DNA from: Megalopta genalis
Taxonomy: Eukaryota > Arthropoda > Insecta > Hymenoptera > Halictidae
Direction: 5' to 3'
Length of the DNA: 64,000 nt
Assembly (NCBI RefSeq): GCF_051020955.1
Contig: NW_027476686.1
Span: 1 to 64,000, forward strand
Part shown: piece by piece, positions 12,015 to 24,100 of the stretch
Position numbering within the stretch: the stretch's first letter is position 1
Layout of the letters: every line of letters starts with the position of its first letter
Notes under the pieces: model-generated
The model's input: only the letters and a program-made list of their open reading frames with translations
Database searches by the model: none
What the model was told of the DNA's origin: nothing
Translations under genes and position numbers: made by a program

Positions 12015-15000
12015 AAACCCATGCGAAACACATGATTTAGCATCTAATGAATGCGAAGTAGAAGGATGATCTTCGAATCCATGCGAAGCAAATGGTTTAG
12101 CTTCAAATAATTGTGATATACATGATTTAGTTTCAACAGCATGCGAAACAAACGAGTTAGATTCAAATCCATGCGAAACACATGATTTAGCTTCAAATCA
12201 ATGCGAAGTAGAAGGGTTACCTTCGAATCCATGCGAAACAAGTGGTTTAGCCGCAAATACTTGTGATATACATGATTCAGCTTTAACAGCATGCGAAACA
12301 AACGAGGTAGCTTCAAATCCATGCGAACACATGATTTAGCTTCAAATCAATGCGAAGTAGGAGGCTTATCTTCGAATATATGCGAAACAAATGGTTTAGC
12401 TTCAAATACTTGTGATATGCATGATTTAGCTTCAACAGTATGCGAAACAAACGAGTTAGCTTCAAATCCATGCGAAACACAAGAATTAGCATCAAGTCAA
12501 CGCGAAGTTGATGGCTTAGCTTCAAATCCATGCAAAACGAATGATTTAGCTTCACATACTTGAAAATATAAGTGATATGGCTTCAAATGCAGGCGAAACA
12601 AACGAGTTAGCTTCAAACCCATGCGAAACACATGATTTAGCATCTCATGAATGCGAAGTAGAAGGATGATCTTCGAATCCATGCGAAGCAAATGGATTAG
12701 CTTCAAATACTTGTGATATACATGATTTAGCTTCAACAGCATGCGAAATAAACGAGTTAGCATCAAATCCATGCGAAACACATGATTTAGATTAAAATCA
12801 ATGCGAAGTAGAAGGGTTACCTTCGAATCCATGCGAAACAAATGGTTTAGTCGCAAATACTTGTGATATACATGATTCAGCTTCAACTGCAGGCGAAACA
12901 AACGAGTCAGCTTCAAATCCATGCGGAACACATGATTTAGCTTCAAATCAATGCGAAGTGGAAGGCTTATCTTCGAATCCATGCGAAACGAATAGTTTAG
13001 CTTCAAATACTTTTGATATACATGATTCAGCTTCAACTGCCTGCGAAACAAACGAGTTAGCTTCAAATCCATGCGAAACACAAGATTTTGCATCAAGTCA
13101 ACGCGAAGTTGATGGCTTAGCTTCAAATCCATGCAAAACGAATGATTTAGCTTCACATACTTGAAAATATAAGTGATATGGCTTCAAATGCAGGCGAAAC
13201 AAACGAGTTAGCTTCAAACCCATGCGAAACACATGATTTAGCATCTAATGAATGCGAAGTAGAAGGATGATCTTCGAATCCATGCGAAGCAAATGGTTGA
13301 GCTTCAAATAATTGTGATATACATGATTTAGTTTCAACAGCATGCGAAACAAACGAGTTAGATTCAAATCCATGCGAAACACATGATTTAGCTTCAAATC
13401 AATGCGACGTAGAAGGGTTACCTTCGAATCCATGCGAAACAAGTGGTTTAGCCGCAAATACTTGTGATATACATGACTTAGCTTTAACAGCATGCGAAAC
13501 AAACGAGGTAGCTTCAAATCCATGCGAACACATGATTTAGCTTCAAATCAATGCGAAGTAGGAGGCTTATCTTCGAATATATGCGAAACAAATGGTTTAG
13601 CTTCAAATACTTGTGATATGCATGATTTAGCTTCAACAGTATGCGAAACAAACGAGTTAGCTTCAAATCCATGCGAAACGCATGATTTACCATCTAATAA
13701 ATGCGAAGTAGAAGGCTGATCTTCGAATCCATGCGAAGCAAATGGTTTGGCTTCAAATACTTTTGATACACTTGATTTAGCTTCAACAGAATGCGAAACA
13801 AACGAGGTAGCTTCAAGTCCATGCGAACACATGATTTAGCTTCAACAGCAGGCGAAACAAACGAGTTAGCTTCAAATCCATGCGAAACACATGATTTAGA
13901 TTAAAATCAATGCGAAGTAGAAGGGTTACCTTCGAATCCATGCGAAACAAATGGTTTAGCCGCAAATACTTGTGATATACATGATTCAGCTTCAACTGCA
14001 TGCGAAACAAACGAGTCAGCTTCAAATCCATGCGGAACACATGATTTAGCTTCAAATCAATGCGAAGTGGAAGGCTTATCTTCGAATCCATGCGAAACGA
14101 ATAGTTTAGCTTCAAATACTTTTGATATACATGATTCAGCTTCAACTGCCTGCGAAACAAACGAGTTAGCTTCAAATCCATGCGAAACACAAGAATTAGC
14201 ATCAAGTCAACGCGAAGTTGATGGCTTAGCTTCAAATCCATGCAAAACGAATGATTTAGCTTCACATACTTGAAAATATAAGTGATATGGCTTCAAATTC
14301 AGGCGAAACAAACGAGTTAGCTTCAAATCCATCCGAAACACATGATTTAGCTTCAAATCAATGCGAATTAGAAGGATGATCTTCGAATCCATGCGAAGCA
14401 AATGGTTTTGCATCAAATACTTGTGATATACATGATTTAGTTTCAACAGCATGCGAAACAAACGAGTTAGATTCAAATCCATGCGAAACACATGATTTAG
14501 ATTCAAATCAATGCGAAGTAGAAGGGTTATCTTCGAATCCATGCGATACAAATGGTTTAGCCGCAAATACTTGTGATATACATGACTTAGCTTCAACAGC
14601 ATGCGAAACAAACGAGTTAGCTTCAAATCCATGCGAAACACATGATTTAGCTTCAAATCAATGCGAAGTAGGAGGCATATCTTCGAATCCATGCCAAACA
14701 AATGGTTTAGCTTCAAATACTTGTGATATACATGATTTAGCTTCAACAGAATGCGAAACAAACGAGGTAGCTTCAAATCCATGCGAAACACATGATTTAG
14801 ATTAAAATCAATGCGAAGTAGAAGGGTTACCTTCGAATCCATGCGAAACAAATGGTTTAGCCGCAAATACTTGTGATATACATGATTCAGCTTCAACTGC
14901 ATGCGAAACAAACGAGTCAGCTTCAAATCCATGCGGAACACATGATTTAGCTTCAAATCAATGCGAAGTGGATGGCTTATATTCGAATGCATGCGAAACG

Positions 15001-16727
15001 AATAGTTTAGCTTCAAATACTTTTGATATACATGATTCAGCTTCAACTGCCTGCGAAACAAACGAGTTAGCTTTAAATCCATGCGAAACACAAGAATTAG
15101 CATCAAGTCAACGCGAAGTTGATGGCTTAGCTTCAAATCCATGCAAAACGAATGATTTAGCTTCACATACTTGAAAATATAAGTGATATGGCTTCAAATG
15201 CAGGCGAAACAAACGAGTTAGCTTCAAACCCATGCGAAACACATGATTTAGCATCTAATGAATGCGAAGTAGAAGGATGATCTTCGAATCCATGCGAAGC
15301 AAATGGTTTAGCTTCAAATACTTGTGATATACATGATTTAGTTTCAACAGCATGCGAAACAAACGAGTTAGCTTCAAATCCATCCGAAACACATGATTTA
15401 GCTTCAAATCAATGCGAATTAGAAGGGTTATCTTCGATTCCATGCGAAACATATGATATAGCTTCAAATACTTGTGATATACATGATTTAGCTTCAACAG
15501 CATGCGAAACAAACGAGTTAGCTTCAAATCCATGCGAAACGCATGATTTAGCTTCAAATCAATGCGAAGTGGAAGGCTTATCTTCGAATCCATGCGAAAA
15601 GAATAGTTTAGCTTCAAATACTTTTGATATACATGATTCAGCTTCAACTGCATGCTAAACAAACGAGTTAGCTTCAAATCCATGCGAAACACATGAATTA
15701 GCATCACGTCAACGCGAAGTTCATGGCTTAGCTTCAAATCCATGCAAAGCGAATGATTTAGCTTCACATACTTGAAAATATAAGTGATATGGCTTCAAAT
15801 GCAGGCGAAACAAACGAGTTAGATTCAAATCCATGCGAAACACATGATTTAGCTTCAAATCAATGCGAAGTAGAAGGGTTACCTTCGAATCCATGCGAAA
15901 CAAATGGTTTAGCCGCAAATACTTGTGATATACATGACTTAGCTTCAACAGCATGCGAAACAAACGAGTTAGCTTCAAATCCATGCGAAACACATGATTT
16001 AGCTTCAAATCAATGCGAAGTAGGAGGCTTATCTTCGAATCTATGCGAAACAAATGGTTTAGCTTCAAATACTTGTGATATAAATGATTTAGCTTCAACA
16101 GCATGCGAAACAAACGAGATAGCTTCAAATCCATGCGAAAGACATGATTTAGATTAAAATCAATGCGAAGTAGAAGGGTTACCTTCGAATCCATGCGAAA
16201 CAAATGGTTTAGCCGCAAATACTTGTGATATACATGATTCAGCTTCAACTGCATGCGAAACAAACGAGTCAGCTTCAAATCCATGCGGAACACATGATTT
16301 AGCTTCAAATCAATGCGAAGTGGATGGCTTATATTCGAATGCATGCGAAACGAATAGTTTAGCTTCAAATACTTTTGATATACATGATTCAGCTTCAACT
16401 GCCTGCGAAACAAACGAGTTAGCTTTAAATCCATGCGAAACACAAGAATTAGCATCAAGTCAACGCGAAGTTGATGGCTTAGCTTCAAATCCATGCAAAA
16501 CGAATGATTTAGCTTCACATACTTGAAAATATAAGTGATATGGCTTCAAATGCAGGCGAAACAAACGAGTTAGCTTCAAACCCATGCGAAACACATGATT
16601 TAGCATCTAATGAATGCGAAGTAGAAGGATGATCTTCGAATCCATGCGAAGCAAATGGTTTAGCTTCAAATACTTGTGATATACATGATTTAGTTTCAAC
16701 AGCATGCGAAACAAACGAGTTAGCTTC
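12015..16727. repeat. 5.3-kb segmental duplication, copy 2, one 601-bp unit shorter
   Basis: This copy starts with sequence equal to 6702 onward and follows copy 1 until about 16727, where copy 1 moves to caaaccc while copy 2 continues with caaatccatccg. Where copy 1 has two 601-bp units, copy 2 has one chimeric unit (12543-13143). The break at 16727 lies in a 1,352-bp repeat, because 15255-15767 recurs at 16607-17122 with one long offset. No gene is present; open frames here are repeat by-products. Confidence 0.86.
12543..13143. repeat. Chimeric 601-bp unit formed by unequal exchange
   Basis: The left end matches unit 1 of copy 1 (g at 12640, as at 7326; unit 2 has t at 7927). From 12851 it matches unit 2 (t at 12851, as at 8138; unit 1 has c at 7537), and it stays unit-2-like through the aactgcaggcg and acaagattttgc variants. 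The switch therefore lies between 12640 and 12851. One crossover between the two tandem units explains both the chimera and the 601-bp shortening of this duplication copy. Confidence 0.85.
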
Positions 16728-17755
16728 AAATCCATCCGAAACACATGATTTAGCTTCAAATCAATGCGAATTAGAAGGGTTATCTTCGATTCCATGCGAA
16801 ACATATGATATAGCTTCAAATACTTGTGATATACATGATTTAGCTTCAACAGCATGCGAAACAAACGAGTTAGCTTCAAATCCATGCGAAACGCATGATT
16901 TAGCTTCAAATCAATGCGAAGTGGAAGGCTTATCTTCGAATCCATGCGAAAAGAATAGTTTAGCTTCAAATACTTTTGATATACATGATTCAGCTTCAAC
17001 TGCATGCTAAACAAACGAGTTAGCATCAAATCCATGCGAAACACATGAATTAGCATCACGTCAACGCGAAGTTCATGGCTTAGCTTCAAATCCATGCAAA
17101 GCGAATGATTTAGCTTTCTCATACTTGAAAATATAAGTGATATGGCTTCAAATGCAGGCGAAACAAACGAGTTAGATTCAAATCCATGCGAAACACATGA
17201 TTTAGCTTCAAATCAATGCGAAGTAGAAGGGTTACCTTCGAATCCATGCGAAACAAATGGTTTAGCCGCAAATACTTGTGATATACATGACTTAGCTTCA
17301 ACAGCATGCGAAACAAACGAGTTAGCTTCAAATCCATGCGAAACACATGATTTAGCTTCAAATCAATGCGAAGTAGGAGGCTTATCTTCGAATCTATGCG
17401 AAACAAATGGTTTAGCTTCAAATACTTGTGATATACATGATTTAGCTTCAACAGCATGCGAAACAAACGAGATAGCTTCAAATCCATGCGAAAGACATGA
17501 TTTAGATTAAAATCAATGCGAAGTAGAAGGGTTACCTTCGAATCCATGCGAAAAAAATGGTTTAGCTTCAAATACTTTTGATATACATGATTCAGCTTCA
17601 ACTGCCTGCGAAACAAACGAGTTAGCTTCAAATCCATGCGAAACGCATGATTTACCATCTAATAAATGCGGAGTAGAAGGCTGAGCTTCGAATCCATGCG
17701 AAGCAAATAGTTTGGCTTCAAATACTTGTGATACACTTGATTTAGCTTCAACAGA

Positions 17756-18568
17756 ATGCGAAACAAACGAGGTAGCTTCAAGTCCATGCGAACACATGAT
17801 TTAGCTTCAAATCAATGCGAGGTAGGAGGCTTATCTTCCAATCCATGCGAAACAAATGGTTTAGCTTCAAATACTTGTGATATACATGACTTAGCTTCAA
17901 CAGCATGCGAAACAAACGAGTTAGCTTCAAATCCATGCGAAGCAAATGGTTTAGCTTCAAATACTTGTGATATACATGATTTAGTTTCAACAGCATGCGA
18001 AACAAACGAGTTAGATTCAAATCCATGCGAAACACATGATTTAGCTTCAAATCAATGCGAAGTAGAAGGGTTACCTTCGAATCCATGCGAAACAAATGGT
18101 TTAGCCGCAAATACTTGTGATATACATGACTTAGCTTCAACAGCATGCGAAACAAACGAGTTAGCTTCAAATCCATGCGAAACACATGATTTAGCTTCAA
18201 ATCAATGCGAAGTAGGTGGCTTATCATCGAATCCATGCGAAACAAATGGTTTAGCTTCAAATACTTGTGATATACATGATTTAGCTTCAACTGCATGCGA
18301 AACAAACGAGTCAGCTTCAAATCCATGCGGAACACTTGATTTAGCTTCAAATCAATGCGAAGGGGAAGGCTTATCTTCGAATCCATGCGAAACGAATAGT
18401 TTAGCTTCAAATACTCTTGATATACATGATTCAGCTTCAACTGCCTGCGAAACAAACGAGTTAGCTTCAAATCCATGCGAAACACAAGAATTAGCATCAA
18501 GTCAACGCGAAGTTGATGGCTTAGCTTCAAATCCATGCAAAACGAATGATTTAGCTTCACATACTTGA
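17756..18568 (+). other. Longest plus-strand open frame (270 codons), not regarded as a gene
   Basis: After a short lead in another frame it crosses a 29-bp monomer and reads decapeptides of the form DLASNQCEVG, GLSSNPCETN, GLASNTCDIH, with cysteine every ten residues. The run is long only because this stretch lacks the stop-bearing variants gattaaaatc (TAA) and aggctgatc (TGA) that interrupt the same frame elsewhere. It ends in the 31-bp monomer (cttgaaaat, TGA). It shows no domain or targeting signal. The cysteine periodicity is a property of the monomer (tgc/tgt is almost invariant) and would be interesting only if a transcript were found. Confidence 0.75.
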
Positions 18569-19389
18569 AAATATAAGTGATATGGCTTCAAATGCAGGCG
18601 AAACAAACGAGTTAGCTTCAAACCCATGCGAAACACATGATTTAGCATCTCATGAATGCGAAGTAGAAGGATGATCTTCGAATCCATGCGAAGCAAATGG
18701 ATTAGCTTCAAATACTTGTGATATACATGATTTAGTTTCAACAGCATGCGAAACAAACGAGTTAGCTTCAAATCCATCCGAAACACATGATTTAGCTTCA
18801 AATCAATGCGAAGTGGAAGGCTTATCTTCGAATCCATGCGAAACGAATAGTTTAGCTTCAAATACTTTTGACATATACATGATTCAGCTTCAACTGCATG
18901 CTAAACAAATGAGTTAGCTTCAAATCCATGCGAACACATGATTTAGCTTCAAATCAATGCGAAGTAGGAGGCTTATCTTCGAATCCATGCGAAACAAATG
19001 GTTTAGCTTCAAATACTTGTGATATACATGATTTAGTTTCAACAGCATGCGAAACAAACGAGTTAGATTCAAATCCATGCGAAGCACATGATTTAGCTTC
19101 AAATCAATGCGAAGTAGAAGGCTGATCTTCGAATCCATGCGAAGCAAATGGTTTGGCTTCAAATACTTGTGATATACATGACTTAGCTTCAACAGCATGC
19201 GAAACAAACGAGTTAGCTTCAAATCCATGCGAAACACATGATTTAGCTTCAAATCAATGCGAATTAGAAGGGTTATCTTCGAATCCATGCGATACATATG
19301 ATATAGCTTCAAATACTTGTGATATACATGATTTAGCTTCAACAACATGCTAAACAAACGAGTTAGCTTCAAGTCCAAACGAAAAACAT

Positions 19390-19809
19390 GATTTAGTATC
19401 AAGTCAACGCGAAGTGGAAGGCTTATCATCGAATCCATGCGAAACGAATAGTTTAGCTTCAAATACTTTTGATGTACATGATTCAGCTTCAACTGCATGC
19501 TAAACAAACGAGTTAGCTTCAAATCCATGCGAGACACATGAATTAGCATCACGTCAACGCGAAGTTGATGGCTTAGCTTCAAATCCATGCAAAACGAATG
19601 ATTTAGCTTCAAATCAATGCGAAGTGGAAGGCTTATCTTCGAATCCATGCGAAACGAATAGTTTAGCTTCAAATACTTTTGATATACATGATTCAGCTTC
19701 AACTGCATGCTAAACAAACGAGTTAGCTTCAAATCCATGCGAGACACATGAATTAGCATCACGTCAACGCGAAGTTGATGGCTTAGCTTCAAATCCATGC
19801 AAAACGAAT
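19390..19809. repeat. Tandem 210-bp heptamer pair, present only in copy 1
   Basis: Units are 19390-19599 and 19600-19809, each seven monomers. The first has cttatcatcg and gatgtacatg; the second has cttatcttcg and gatatacatg. At the junction a B-type monomer ending gcaaaacgaat is followed directly by an A monomer, not by the usual 31-bp monomer, so the pentamer order is broken. The matching place in copy 2 of the duplication has a single unit (24797-25006) with the markers of the first unit, followed by the 31-bp monomer at 25007. The second unit is not an exact copy of the first, so a donor elsewhere in the array is possible. Confidence 0.88.
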
Positions 19810-21156
19810 GATTTAGCTTCACATACTTGAAAATATAAGTGATATGACTTCAAATGCAGGCGAAACAAACGAGTTAGCTTCAAGCCCATGCGAAACACAT
19901 GATTTATCATCTAATCAATGCGAAGTAGAAGGCTGACCTTCGAATCCATGCGAAGCAAATGGTTTAGCTTCAAATACTTGTGATATTCATGATTTAGCTT
20001 TAACAGCATGCGAAACAAACGAGGTAGCTTCAAATCCATGCGAACACATGATTTAGCTTCAAATCAATGCGAAGTAGGAGGCTTATCTTCGAATCCATGC
20101 GAAACAAATGGTTTAGCTTCAAATACTTGTGATATGCATGATTTAGCTTCAACAGAATGCGAAACAAACGAGTTAGCTTCAAATCCATGCGAAACGCATG
20201 ATTTACCATCTAATAAATGCGAAGTAGAAGGCTGAGCTTCGAATCCATGCGAAGCAAATGGTTTGGCTTCAAATACTTGTGATACACTTGATTTAGCTTC
20301 AACAGAATGCGAAACAAACGAGGTAGCTTCAAGTCTATGCGAACACATGATTTAGCTTCAAATCAATGCGAGGTAGGAGGCTTATTTTCCAATCCATGCG
20401 AAACAAATGGTTTAGCTTCAAATACTTGTGATATACATGACTTACCTTCAACAGCATGCGAAACAAACGAGTTAGCTTCAAATCCATGCGAAACACATGA
20501 TTTAGCTTCAAATCAATGCGAATTAGAAGGATTATCTTCGAATCCATGCGAAACATATGATATAGCTTCAAATACTTGTGATATACACGATTTAGCTTCA
20601 ACAACATGCTAAACAAACGAGTTAGCTTCAAGTCCAAACGAAAGACATGATTTAGTATCAAGTCAACGCGAAGTTGATGGCTTTGCTTCAAATAAATGCG
20701 AAACGAGTGATTTAGCTTCACATACTTGTGAATATAAGTGATATAGCTTCAAATGCAGGCGAAACAAACGAGTTAGCTACAAACCCATGCTAAACACATG
20801 ATTTAGCATCTAATCAATGCGAAGTAGAAGGCTAATCTTCGAATCCATGCGAAACAAATGATATAGCTTCAAATACTTGTGATATACATGATTTAGCTTC
20901 AACAGCATGCGAAACAAACGAGTTAGCTTCAAATCCATGCGAAACACATGATTTAGCATCTAATCAATGCGAAGTAGAAGGCTGATCTTCGAATCCATGC
21001 GAAACAAATGGTTTAGCTTCAAATACTTGTGATACACTTTATTTAGCTTCAACAGCATGCGAAGCAAACGAGTTAGCTTCAAATCCATGCGAAACACATG
21101 AATAAGCATCAAGTCAACGCGAAGTTGATGGCTTAGCTTCAAATCCATGCAAAACG

Positions 21157-24100
21157 AATGATTTAGCTTCACATACTTGAAAATATAAGTGATATGGCTT
21201 CAAATGCAGGCGAAACAAACGAGTTAGATTCAAATCCATGCGAAACACATGATTTAGCTTCAAATCAATGCGAAGTAGAAGGGTTACCTTCGAATCCATG
21301 CGAAACAAATGGTTTAGCCGCAAATACTTGTGATATACATGACTTAGCTTCAACAGCATGCGAAACAAACGAGTTAGCTTCAAATCCATGCGAAACACAT
21401 GATTTAGCTTCAAATCAATGCGAAGTAGGAGGCTTATCTTCGAATCTATGCGAAACAAATGGTTTAGCTTCAAATACTTGTGATATAAATGATTTAGCTT
21501 CAACAGCATGCGAAACAAACGAGATAGCTTCAAATCCATGCGAAAGACATGATTTAGATTAAAATCAATGCGAAGTAGAAGGGTTACCTTCGAATCCATG
21601 CGAAACAAATGGTTTAGCCGCAAATACTTGTGATATACATGATTCAGCTTCAACTGCATGCGAAACAAACGAGTCAGCTTCAAATCCATGCGGAACACAT
21701 GATTTAGCTTCAAATCAATGCGAAGTGGATGGCTTATATTCGAATGCATGCGAAACGAATAGTTTAGCTTCAAATACTTTTGATATACATGATTCAGCTT
21801 CAACTGCCTGCGAAACAAACGAGTTAGCTTTAAATCCATGCGAAACACAAGAATTAGCATCAAGTCAACGCGAAGTTGATGGCTTAGCTTCAAATCCATG
21901 CAAAACGAATGATTTAGCTTCACATACTTGAAAATATAAGTGATATGGCTTCAAATGCAGGCGAAACAAACGAGTTAGCTTCAAACCCATGCGAAACACA
22001 TGATTTAGCATCTAATGAATGCGAAGTAGAAGGATGATCTTCGAATCCATGCGAAGCAAATGGTTTAGCTTCAAATACTTGTGATATACATGATTTAGTT
22101 TCAACAGCATGCGAAACAAACGAGTTAGCTTCAAATCCATCCGAAACACATGATTTAGCTTCAAATCAATGCGAATTAGAAGGGTTATCTTCGATTCCAT
22201 GCGAAACATATGATATAGCTTCAAATACTTGTGATATACATGATTTAGCTTCAACAGCATGCGAAACAAACGAGTTAGCTTCAAATCCATGCGAAACGCA
22301 TGATTTAGCTTCAAATCAATGCGAAGTGGAAGGCTTATCTTCGAATCCATGCGAAAAGAATAGTTTAGCTTCAAATACTTTTGATATACATGATTCAGCT
22401 TCAACTGCATGCTAAACAAACGAGTTAGCTTCAAATCCATGCGAAACACATGAATTAGCATCACGTCAACGCGAAGTTCATGGCTTAGCTTCAAATCCAT
22501 GCAAAGCGAATGATTTAGCTTTCTCATACTTGAAAATATAAGTGATATGGCTTCAAATGCAGGCGAAACAAACGAGTTAGATTCAAATCCATGCGAAACA
22601 CATGATTTAGCTTCAAATCAATGCGAAGTAGAAGGGTTACCTTCGAATCCATGCGAAACAAATGGTTTAGCCGCAAATACTTGTGATATACATGACTTAG
22701 CTTCAACAGCATGCGAAACAAACGAGTTAGCTTCAAATCCATGCGAAACACATGATTTAGCTTCAAATCAATGCGAAGTAGGAGGCTTATCTTCGAATCT
22801 ATGCGAAACAAATGGTTTAGCTTCAAATACTTGTGATATACATGATTTAGCTTCAACAGCATGCGAAACAAACGAGATAGCTTCAAATCCATGCGAAAGA
22901 CATGATTTAGATTAAAATCAATGCGAAGTAGAAGGGTTACCTTCGAATCCATGCGAAAAAAATGGTTTAGCTTCAAATACTTTTGATATACATGATTCAG
23001 CTTCAACTGCCTGCGAAACAAACGAGTTAGCTTCAAATCCATGCGAAACGCATGATTTACCATCTAATAAATGCGGAGTAGAAGGCTGAGCTTCGAATCC
23101 ATGCGAAGCAAATAGTTTGGCTTCAAATACTTGTGATACACTTGATTTAGCTTCAACAGAATGCGAAACAAACGAGGTAGCTTCAAGTCCATGCGGACAC
23201 ATGATTTAGCTTCAAATCAATGCGAGGTAGGAGGCTTATCTTCCAATCCATGCGAAACAAATGGTTTAGCTTCAAATACTTGTGATATACATGACTTAGC
23301 TTCAACAGCATGCGAAACAAACGAGTTAGCTTCAAATCCATGCGAAGCAAATGGTTTAGCTTCAAATACTTGTGATATACATGATTTAGATTCAACAGCA
23401 TGCGAAACAAACGAGTTAGATTCAAATCCATGCGAAACACATGATTTAGCTTCAAATCAATGCGAAGTAGAAGGGTTACCTTCGAATCCATGCGAAACAA
23501 ATGGATTAGCTTCAAATACTTGTGATATACATGACTTAGCTTCAACAGCATGCGAAACAAACGAGTTAGCTTCAAATCCATCCGAAACACATGATTTAGC
23601 TTCAAATCAATGCGAAGTGGAAGGCTTATCTTCGAATCCATGCGAAACGAATAGTTTAGCTTCAAATACTTTTGACATATACATGATTCAGCTTCAACTG
23701 CATGCGAAACAAACGAGTCAGCTTCAAATCCATGCGGAACACTTGATTTAGCTTCAAATCAATGCGAAGGGGAAGGCTTATCTTCGAATCCATGCGAAAC
23801 GAATAGTTTAGCTTCAAATACTTGTGATATACATGATTCAGCTTCAACTGCCTGCGAAACAAACGAGTTAGCTTCAAATCCATGCGAAACACAAGAATTA
23901 GCATCAAGTCAACGCGAAGTTGATGGCTTAGCTTCAAATCCATGCAAAACGAATGATTTAGCTTCACATACTTGAAAATATAAGTGATATGGCTTCAAAT
24001 GCAGGCGAAACAAACGAGTTAGCTTCAAACCCATGCGAAACACATGATTTAGCATCTCATGAATGCGAAGTAGAAGGATGATCTTCGAATCCATGCGAAG

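Larger units (their letters stand above)
15752..21156. repeat. 5.4-kb segmental duplication, copy 1
   Basis: This segment matches the next 5.4 kb at offset 5,405 (for example 16320 to 21725 and 17513 to 22918), then 5,407 (18928 to 24335), then 5,197 after about 19.6 kb. The start, within the pentamer at about 15,752, lies inside copy 2 of the 5.3-kb duplication, so this event is probably the later one. A private 32-bp version of the 31-bp monomer with ctttctcatac at about 17,116 is shared with 22,521, confirming common origin. Only scattered substitutions separate the copies. No gene. Confidence 0.86.

Noticed and set aside
17756..18568. Plus-strand cysteine-rich decapeptide protein
   Set aside because: The frame is broken by TAA (gattaaaatc, gctaaac, gaataagc), TGA (ggctgatc) and the 29/31-bp monomers nearly everywhere else. 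Reading TAA/TAG as sense codons would not rescue it, because the frameshifts remain.
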